A DNA stretch of 64,000 nucleotides from Acidobacteriaceae bacterium (GTDB taxonomy: Bacteria; Acidobacteriota; Terriglobia; Bryobacterales; Bryobacteraceae), in assembly GCA_020247055.1 (NCBI GenBank), contig JADCJL010000108.1:54631-118630 (forward strand), read 5' to 3'. The notes beneath the pieces were generated by a model that was not told where the DNA came from, searched no databases, and saw only the letters and a list, made by a program, of their open reading frames with translations. Of the stretch, positions 58,800-64,000 are shown in pieces. The position numbers and the translations under genes are program-made. The first letter of the stretch is position 1, and every line of letters begins with the position of its first letter.

Positions 58800-59473
58800 T
58801 TCCGGCTTTTCTTACAGATAAAGATATGCTGCCAAGGCAGGACATCGAGCACTTTGTCGATCCGGAAACCTTCCGGCTCCAACTCCGCCTTCACTTCAGC
58901 CACACTCATCTTGTGTTCGAGGCGGATCGGCACCGATTGGTCCTCCTTGCGAAACTCGAGCAGCACCAGGCGGCCATCGTCTTTGAGCGCTTCCCGCATC
59001 CGCCGCAGCATGAGCTGCGGCCGTGCAAATTCGTGATAGACATCCACCAGCAGAATCAAATCCTGCGACTGGGGCGGTAGCTTGGGGTCGTCCTCCGTGC
59101 TCAGGACGGGTACCACGTTCTCAATCCCTTCCAACCGCAGGCGCCGGGTGAGCAGTTCGAGCATCCGCGGCTGAATGTCCACGGCGTAGACCTTACCGGC
59201 CGGCCCCACCAGACGCGACATCCGCACCGTGTAGTAGCCGCTGCCCGCGCCCAGATCGCACACCGTCATGCCCGGTTGAATATCGAGAGCGCGAATCGCC
59301 TTCGCCGGATTTTCCTCCCTTTCGCGCTCACCCCGCTCGAGCCAATCCGCCCCGGCGGCGCTCATGACGGGCGCGATTACCCGCCCGCTGACCGGATGCT
59401 TCGCCTGAGCCCACAGGCCCAATACCCCACTGAGCAAAAGAGGGAATTGCAATCCTGTTCTGATTACTCGCAT
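58796..59473 (-). CDS. Class I SAM-dependent methyltransferase with N-terminal signal sequence
   Basis: 225 aa. The methyltransferase core is complete: VCDLGAGSGYYTVRMSRLVG (SAM motif I), YAVDIQPRML, LILLVDVYHEFARPQLML and LLEFRKEDQSVP. The first 23 residues (GLQFPLLLSGVLGLWAQA) look like a cleavable signal, odd for an enzyme needing cytoplasmic SAM. It could be membrane-tethered with its domain inside, or the signal could be a misread start. Overlaps the PL22-like gene. Confidence 0.8.
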   Translation of the reverse strand: MRVIRTGLQFPLLLSGVLGLWAQAKHPVSGRVIAPVMSAAGADWLERGEREREENPAKAIRALDIQPGMTVCDLGAGSGYYTVRMSRLVGPAGKVYAVDIQPRMLELLTRRLRLEGIENVVPVLSTEDDPKLPPQSQDLILLVDVYHEFARPQLMLRRMREALKDDGRLVLLEFRKEDQSVPIRLEHKMSVAEVKAELEPEGFRIDKVLDVLPWQHIFICKKSRK

Positions 59474-59553
59474 AATGGTGTGTCCTTATTCCGTATCGGG
59501 ACTGCCCGGCACGGCCCGCTATCGTGCACGAAGCCGCTCCCGGGATTCCGGCT

Positions 59554-60087
59554 ATGATCGTGCTATCTCGCTACCTTTCTATCTTATCTCTGGCTCTGCT
59601 CCTTTCGATGTGTCTGTCGTGCGGCAGCGAAGCGCCCAAAGCATCTGCGACCACCTATTCGTTGGGCGATCCCGCCCGGGCGGGGAATGTAACTTACGTT
59701 GGGCTCACAGCCGAGCAGCGCGCGGAGTTGCCCGGCGCCAAACAACCGGCGAAACACCGCTACCTGGTGATTTTCCTGTCCGCCACCAACGGGTCGGGCC
59801 AGGAGATTACCCTGCCCCACACCCGCCTCATCGGCGTCGGCGGCACGGAATACCCCGAGGTAACCGAGATTGAAGGGTTCCCGCAGTGGATGGGGCTGCT
59901 CCGGACCGTTTCCCCAGGCAGTACCGAACAAGGTTATGTTGTATTTGATGTTCCGGTGGGCGCCTACAAGCTGCAGGTCTCAAGCGGAGGAGATCCGGAG
60001 ACGGAGAAGCTGGCCGAGATTGAAATTCCCGCCAGCCTCAGGCCGACCAGTCCCAGTGGGCTGGGCGGTCCTTCTCTTAGCAAGTAG
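59554..60087 (+). CDS. Exported (possibly lipo-) protein, DUF4352-like
   Basis: About 177 aa from the ATG at 59554. The signal sequence ILSLALLLSMCLSCGSE has two cysteines near the cleavage zone; the lipobox is imperfect. The mature part has an Ig-like pattern, KHRYLVIFLSATNGSGQEITLPHTRLI and GYVVFDVPVGAYKLQV, which resembles DUF4352/telokin-like proteins. No function assigned. Overlaps the next gene by 32 bp. Confidence 0.65.
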   Translation: MIVLSRYLSILSLALLLSMCLSCGSEAPKASATTYSLGDPARAGNVTYVGLTAEQRAELPGAKQPAKHRYLVIFLSATNGSGQEITLPHTRLIGVGGTEYPEVTEIEGFPQWMGLLRTVSPGSTEQGYVVFDVPVGAYKLQVSSGGDPETEKLAEIEIPASLRPTSPSGLGGPSLSK

Positions 60088-60922
60088 TCTCTGCCCCACG
60101 GGCCGCTCCCAACCCTTGCCCGGCGGGCCAGGGCAGGTCGCCCTCGCCATCGACCAGTTAACGATCAGCGCTACCGATGGCGGGACCGCCATTGACCGGC
60201 CATTTGCGAGTGGAGAGACGGTTTTCGTCCGCTTCACCGTCAGCGGCGCCCGCTCCGCCAAAGCGGATGAGGAGAGCGACCCGCGGGTCCGCCTGCGCTA
60301 TCAGATGAGCTTGACGGATAGCGCCGGCTTGGCGCTCGCCAAATCGCTGGCGGGCGAGGTAGTAGCGGACTTGGCGCCGCAGGATAAACAGTGGAGGCCG
60401 AAGGTGCAGGCCGAATTGGAACTGCCGGCCGGCCTCGTCCGGGGCGAGGCCACGCTCGAAATCCGGCTGGAAGACCAGGTGGCGGGCACGGCCACGGCGC
60501 GCCGGACGCCGGTGCCTCTCGCGGGGCCGGTGGTGCCTGCCGATGCCCCGCTCGGGCCTGCCGCGTTCGGCTTCTACCGGCAGGAGGAGGATCCCGAACC
60601 GGTGCTGACGCCCGTTTACCGCGCCGGGGAGACCGTCTGGGCGCGATTTTCGATTATCGGTTTTGCCCGGACGGACGCCAATCGCTACGACGTTTCTTAC
60701 GGGCTGGAGGCGTTCAACGCCGCGGGGGCGAGCCTGTTCCGACAGGAGATCGCCGCCGAACAGACTGGGGAATCGGCCTACCCGCGGCGGTACCTGCCGA
60801 GCGTTCTGAGCCTGAATCTGAGCCGCGATCTGGCGCCGGGGGCCTACCGTCTGCAGTTGCTGCTCCACGACCGCATCAGCGGCCGGCGCGCCGCGTCCGA
60901 TCATCGCTTTACCGTCGAGTGA
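60056..60922 (+). CDS. Exported protein of unknown function
   Basis: About 288 aa from the GTG at 60056; the track's longer start reads the previous gene in another frame. A signal peptide ([16 protein letters not shown]) is followed by two beta-rich repeats: [16 protein letters not shown] … [18 protein letters not shown] and [11 protein letters not shown] … [18 protein letters not shown]. The two halves look related ([12 protein letters not shown] and [12 protein letters not shown]), so it is an internal duplication. I do not recognise the family. Confidence 0.6.
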   Translation: MGWAVLLLASSLCPTGRSQPLPGGPGQVALAIDQLTISATDGGTAIDRPFASGETVFVRFTVSGARSAKADEESDPRVRLRYQMSLTDSAGLALAKSLAGEVVADLAPQDKQWRPKVQAELELPAGLVRGEATLEIRLEDQVAGTATARRTPVPLAGPVVPADAPLGPAAFGFYRQEEDPEPVLTPVYRAGETVWARFSIIGFARTDANRYDVSYGLEAFNAAGASLFRQEIAAEQTGESAYPRRYLPSVLSLNLSRDLAPGAYRLQLLLHDRISGRRAASDHRFTVE

Positions 60923-60953
60923 GAGGATTCCGCGTCGGGCCCACTCCTGTAAC

Positions 60954-62468
60954 ATGGGCCTGTTTCGTACCCGGTCAGCGGCGGTATTCGGCATTGATGC
61001 GCATTTGATTGACGTCGAAGTGGACCTCTACAACTCCGGCTCCGCCCGGGACTTCATCACGGTGGGCATGCCGGACCTGGCCGTCCGCGAGAGCCGCGAA
61101 CGAATCAAGTCGGCTCTGACCAACTCCGGCTTCGGCTACCCGGCCCGCGCCGTGACCATTAACCTGGCGCCGGCCAACGTCCGGAAGGAGGGCCCGGGGT
61201 TTGACCTGCCGATGGCGCTCGGCATCCTGGGCGCCATGGGGACGCTGCGGGCGAGCGAGCAGCACCTGGCCATCGGCGAGTTGTCGCTCGATGGCGCCGT
61301 GCGGCCGATTCGCGGTGCGCTTTCGATTGCGGTGTGCGCCCGTGAGCGCAACGTCCGCAACGTGATAGTGCCGCTCGAGAACGCGGCCGAGGCCGCCGTC
61401 GTCGAGGGTGTGAATGTCTTCGGCGTCAAGCATATCGCCGAGGCGGTCGGCATCGTCAACGACCCGATGAAGTTCGACCCGGTGCCTTCCGCGGTGGATA
61501 CGGCGGCAACGCCGGACTACCCCGACTTTTCGGATGTGCGCGGCCAGTCGACCGCCAAGCGGGCGCTCGAAGTTGCCGCGGCCGGCGGCCATAACGTTCT
61601 GCTGGTGGGCCCCCCGGGCTCCGGCAAGACGATGCTCGCCAAACGGTTTGCCGGGATCCTGCCGCCGTTGACCTTCGCCGAATCGCTGGAGACGACGCAG
61701 ATTCATTCGGTGGCCGGGCAGCTGGCCAAGGGCCACGGGCTGCTGCGGCTGCGGCCGTTCCGGTCGCCGCATCATACGGTCTCCGACGCCGGGCTGATCG
61801 GGGGCGGCAGCGGCACGCCGCGGCCGGGCGAGGCGAGCCTGGCGCACCACGGGGTGCTGTTTCTCGATGAGTTTCCGGAGTTTGCGCGTAACGTACTCGA
61901 GCAGCTGCGGCAGCCGATGGAGGAGGGTGCCGTGACCATCGCTCGCGCCGGCATTTCGACGCGCTTTCCGGCCCGGTTTATGTTGGTGGCGGCTATGAAC
62001 CCGTGTCCGTGCGGGTTCCACGGGGACCCGACGCGGGAGTGCCGGTGTACGCCGGGGATCATCCAGCGGTACCTGGCCAAGATCAGCGGGCCGATGCTCG
62101 ACCGGATCGACCTGCATATCGAAGTTCCGGCCGTGCCGTACAAAGATCTTCGCGGGGCCGATGCGGCTACCAGCTCCGACCACTTCCGACAGCGGGTCGA
62201 GGCCGCGCGGGAAAAACAGCGGGGGCGCGGCTTCTACAACGCGCTCATCCCCAGCGCCCAACTGCGCACCCACTGCGGCCTCGACGAGGCCGGCGAGCGA
62301 ACTCTCGAAATGGCCGTGCGGCGCATGGGCCTCAGCGCCCGCGCCCACGACCGAATCCTGAAAGTGGCGAGGACCATCGCCGACCTCGACGGGCGAGAAC
62401 AGATCGGCGCCAAACACCTCGCCGAGGCCGTGCAGTACCGCAGCCTCGACCGAACCTACTGGAATTAA
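60954..62468 (+). CDS. comM: ComM/YifB Mg-chelatase-like AAA+ ATPase
   Basis: 504 aa. An N-terminal Lon-like (ChlI) fold ([23 protein letters not shown]), Walker [16 protein letters not shown], Walker [12 protein letters not shown], then [10 protein letters not shown] and the C-terminal Mg_chelatase_C lid. In naturally transformable bacteria ComM is a helicase that extends recombining DNA during transformation. It suggests, but does not prove, competence. Codon use here is G-ending, unlike the C-ending genes at 22–54 kb. Confidence 0.94.
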   Translation: MGLFRTRSAAVFGIDAHLIDVEVDLYNSGSARDFITVGMPDLAVRESRERIKSALTNSGFGYPARAVTINLAPANVRKEGPGFDLPMALGILGAMGTLRASEQHLAIGELSLDGAVRPIRGALSIAVCARERNVRNVIVPLENAAEAAVVEGVNVFGVKHIAEAVGIVNDPMKFDPVPSAVDTAATPDYPDFSDVRGQSTAKRALEVAAAGGHNVLLVGPPGSGKTMLAKRFAGILPPLTFAESLETTQIHSVAGQLAKGHGLLRLRPFRSPHHTVSDAGLIGGGSGTPRPGEASLAHHGVLFLDEFPEFARNVLEQLRQPMEEGAVTIARAGISTRFPARFMLVAAMNPCPCGFHGDPTRECRCTPGIIQRYLAKISGPMLDRIDLHIEVPAVPYKDLRGADAATSSDHFRQRVEAAREKQRGRGFYNALIPSAQLRTHCGLDEAGERTLEMAVRRMGLSARAHDRILKVARTIADLDGREQIGAKHLAEAVQYRSLDRTYWN

Positions 62469-62486
62469 ACTTGTATCTCGGCAGGG

Positions 62487-62523
62487 GCGGGCCGCAAGCC
62501 GGCGATGCCCGGGAGCGGCCCGC
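62487..62523 (+). terminator. Hairpin after comM
   Basis: Perfect 9-bp inverted repeat GCGGGCCGC / GCGGCCCGC, 18 bp after the comM stop, 19-nt loop, no T-run. Likely a 3'-end stem. Confidence 0.5.
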
Positions 62524-62566
62524 AACAGGATCTCGACAGGTTTCTGCCGGCGGAGATCGGCCGATT

Positions 62567-62628
62567 CGGGTTTCTGTTGGGTTCTGTTGGGATCCAGTTG
62601 GGTTCTGCTTGGGTTCTGTGGGGATCGG
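62567..62628 (+). repeat. Degenerate short tandem repeat
   Basis: About five imperfect copies of a 12–14 bp unit centred on TTGGGTTCTG (GGGTTTCTGTT, GGGTTCTGTT, AGTTGGGTTCTGC, TTGGGTTCTGTG). It has T-rich and G-rich character unlike nearby genes. No ORF makes sense of it. Confidence 0.65.
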
Positions 62629-62699
62629 TTTTTGAAAGAACCGAACTTGTAAGTATTTTCTTTTGAGTCACTTTCTGGGTTCTTCCTTTCGCGGGCGGG

Positions 62700-62727
62700 T
62701 GTGCGCGTGCGTGCGTGTGCGCGCGGT
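62700..62727 (+). repeat. Alternating GT/GC tract
   Basis: GTGCGCGTGCGTGCGTGTGCGCGCG-like purine–pyrimidine alternation of about 27 bp. Such tracts can form Z-DNA and slip during replication. Confidence 0.6.
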
Positions 62728-62735
62728 ATATTGAT

Positions 62736-62770
62736 ACGGCCCGGCGGGGTTCGATGCCCCGCCGGGCCGT
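62736..62770. other. Long perfect hairpin
   Basis: 14-bp perfect arms (ACGGCCCGGCGGGG / CCCCGCCGGGCCGT) with a 7-nt loop TTCGATG. It has no T-run and lies 270 bp past comM, in the repeat-rich zone. It could be a transcription stop, a REP-like element or a remnant of a mobile element. Confidence 0.6.
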
Positions 62771-62984
62771 GCCCGTTGTGCGGACGGGGAGCCGTGAGTT
62801 TGGGCGAGAAAGGCTTTGCCTGGCGCATGGGAATGATCCTCCGGGACGCTTTCAGGTTGGCATGGCGGGGAGGGTAATCCGGGTGGGGGTGTCGCGGGAG
62901 GCCCGTGGTTATTGGGGGGAAAAATTCCGATGGGTTGTGAATCATCATTCCCGGCTTGCGCGGAGGCACAAGCGGGAGCGGCGG

Positions 62985-63242
62985 ACGTATGACCCGCTGC
63001 GACTGCAGTTGACAGGGATTGCCTATGAGCGTTGTTTGGACAACACGGCGGCTTGCGGGACGGTGGAGGCGGTGCGGGCGTTTGGGTTTGGATACGTTGC
63101 CGCGGGCTTGGGCAACGGTGGCGGGCCGAATAATCATGGGAATGTGCGAACGCAGTCGATGGCGGATCCTGGGGTGGGGGGGTGATGCAGGTTTACGGGT
63201 ATGACCCTGTGAACCGGTTGACGACGTTTGAGGAAGGGGAGA
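62985..63242 (+). pseudogene. Rhs/YD-repeat core fragment, frameshifted
   Basis: In one frame the sequence reads YDPLRLQLTGIAYE … FGFGYVAAGLGN … NNHGNVRTQSMADPGVGG, which is the usual order of an acidobacterial Rhs core. It then stops, and the frame two bases ahead continues with QVYGYDPVNRLTTFEEG, the next YD repeat. A run of seven G (63174–63182 region) sits at the break; one extra G would join the two. No intact gene start is visible upstream. Confidence 0.75.
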
Positions 63243-63366
63243 TTTCGGAGACGAACTGCGATGACGAGCACGGTAACGGGGCGGTGTTGGCCGCGGGGGG
63301 CGGGGTGTCGCCGCTGGTGGTGAGCAGAGAGCGCATGGACACCCTGGCCGCAGCGGAAGACGGCGA

Positions 63367-63840
63367 ATGACGTACACTGCCTTCATGGCGGCTCAAGCAA
63401 AACTTTTGCTTCTTTGTTTGGCCGCCTTGTGTCTGCCCGCCTTTGCGAATGCACCCCGGGACTTGCGGCTTACCGAAAGACTGCCCTCGCATCGGGGTTC
63501 GACCGCCTTCACGGAAGGTGCGGCGTCGGAGACCAACAATTACGATTCGTTTGGCAATCGATGGGTGACCGCCGTCCGCGGTTTGGTGGCCGATCCATTG
63601 ACCCCTGCTGGTCCGGGTTGGTTTAGTGCGGCGAGCAATCAGATGACAGGCGTTCCGTATGATGCGGCCGGGAACCAGATCCAGTTCAATCCCTACACGT
63701 TGAGCTACGACGCGGAGGGGCGTGTGGTCTCGGCGACTAGTGCCGCGAACGGAAGCGCGGTGTACGCGTATGACGGCGAGGGGCGGCGGGTCAAGAAGAT
63801 TGTCAACGGGAATGCCACAACGGTATACGTCTACCTATGA
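63367..63840 (+). pseudogene. Signal peptide fused to a truncated Rhs/YD-repeat tail
   Basis: 157 aa as read. A signal peptide (KLLLLCLAALCLPAFANA) is followed by SETNNYDSFGNRWVTAV, VPYDAAGNQIQFNP, LSYDAEGRVVSATSA and YAYDGEGRRVKKIVNGNATTVYVY, which is the 3' part of an Rhs core. The protein ends where the family usually continues YD-x-x-G. It is therefore cut at its 3' end, and the signal peptide probably comes from a rearrangement. No toxin domain is seen. Confidence 0.7.
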
Positions 63841-63842
63841 TT

Positions 63843-63864
63843 GTGTCAACTGAAAAGTTGACAC
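63843..63864. repeat. Short palindrome at the Rhs 3' break
   Basis: Arms GTGTCAACT and AGTTGACAC are perfect, with a GAAA loop. It begins 3 bp after the truncated Rhs stop. Its TGTCAAC-type sequence resembles the ends of some insertion elements, but no transposase is in view; the window ends 136 bp later. Confidence 0.5.
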
Positions 63865-64000
63865 GGCGGGGTCTGGACGGTGGCTGAGGGTGCGGATCTG
63901 GGCGTGCGGGAGCAGGCCAGCGGGCTGGGGGCCCTATGAGAAAGCACACTGCGGGCGCGGTGGGTGGTGCAAGGCCGGGCGTAGCCCGCCCGTAGGGTCG
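63865..64000. other. Window end, no gene seen
   Basis: 136 bp of G-rich sequence after the palindrome. No recognisable coding sequence. It could be the start of a mobile element that continues outside the window. Confidence 0.4.

Noticed and set aside
62715-62980. Start of the 156-aa ORF at 62715
   Set aside because: Only its second half shows Rhs similarity; the first part looks like non-coding repeat and hairpin sequence.
60975-63386. 803-aa antisense ORF opposite comM and the repeat region
   Set aside because: Arg/Pro/His-rich shadow; its PNRTQ repeats are only the translated tandem repeat.

Overview
The window looks like one stretch of an Acidobacteriota chromosome, most likely order Bryobacterales (a relative of Solibacter, Bryobacter or Paludibaculum). 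This rests on gene families only. It has three PSD1–DUF1501 gene pairs, a TonB-dependent receptor with an N-terminal carboxypeptidase-regulatory-like domain, a two-unit (ADOP-type) ABC permease without an ATPase, very high GC content, and many exported enzymes with twin-arginine N-termini. Genes are tightly packed, with many 4-bp stop/start overlaps and convergent genes that abut or overlap. Large coding-free gaps are rare: about 345 bp after tRNA-Pro, about 540 bp at 22.0–22.6 kb, and the last 1.5 kb.

Layout. 1–4.2 kb: the 3' part of gltB, then gltD (glutamate synthase). 4.2–5.3 kb, minus strand: infC followed by a small DUF4160–DUF2442 pair. 5.4–9.4 kb: a Ser/Thr protein kinase facing a large ADOP permease. 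9.5 kb: tRNA-Pro(CGG). 9.9–13 kb: heptose epimerase, an unrecognised protein with possible deoxyhypusine-synthase-like features, and an exported beta-lactamase-fold hydrolase. 13–16.5 kb: Rieske protein, a cytochrome b fused to a di-haem cytochrome c, and a sulfatase. 16.5–20.7 kb: the nitrogen-control set amtB–PII–glnD, divergent from an outer-membrane porin. 22.5–25 kb: an enolase-superfamily enzyme, an NTF2-like protein and a DapA-like protein lacking the usual catalytic lysine. 25–29.1 kb: an overlapping minus-strand series hemD–hydroxyacid oxidase–hexahaem cytochrome c–AtpZ-like–AtpI-like–atpB–atpE. 29.1–35.5 kb: a membrane–thioredoxin fusion, TerC, PSD1/DUF1501 pair 1, tRNA-Ile(CAU) and an ABC ATPase. 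35.5–39 kb: the TonB receptor with a clear terminator. 39–44.5 kb: FAD oxidoreductase, M20 peptidase, MurJ and a zinc-ribbon protein. 44.5–54.4 kb: PSD1/DUF1501 pairs 2 and 3 on either side of an M14 carboxypeptidase. 54.4–62.5 kb: ABC-2 exporter, HDOD protein, oligogalacturonate-lyase-like protein, exported methyltransferase, two exported unknowns and comM. 62.5–64 kb: repeats and broken Rhs/YD-repeat fragments.

Working together. GltBD, AmtB, PII and GlnD form an ammonium uptake and assimilation module. The Rieske/cytochrome bc pair, hexahaem cytochrome, exported hydroxyacid oxidase and Fo subunits suggest periplasmic oxidation feeding a quinone/cytochrome chain and ATP synthase. The sulfatase, PL22-like lyase, enolase-superfamily enzyme, FAD oxidoreductase, peptidases, TonB receptor and PSD1–DUF1501 pairs suggest a heterotroph that breaks down complex polymers. 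The strongest candidate for an undescribed system is the PSD1–DUF1501 set: three separate two-gene units with fixed gene order, each joining a predicted c-type cytochrome-like exported protein to a predicted exported alkaline-phosphatase-fold protein of unknown substrate.

Limits. All family calls come from reading motifs in the translations. No database search, structure prediction or skew computation was run.
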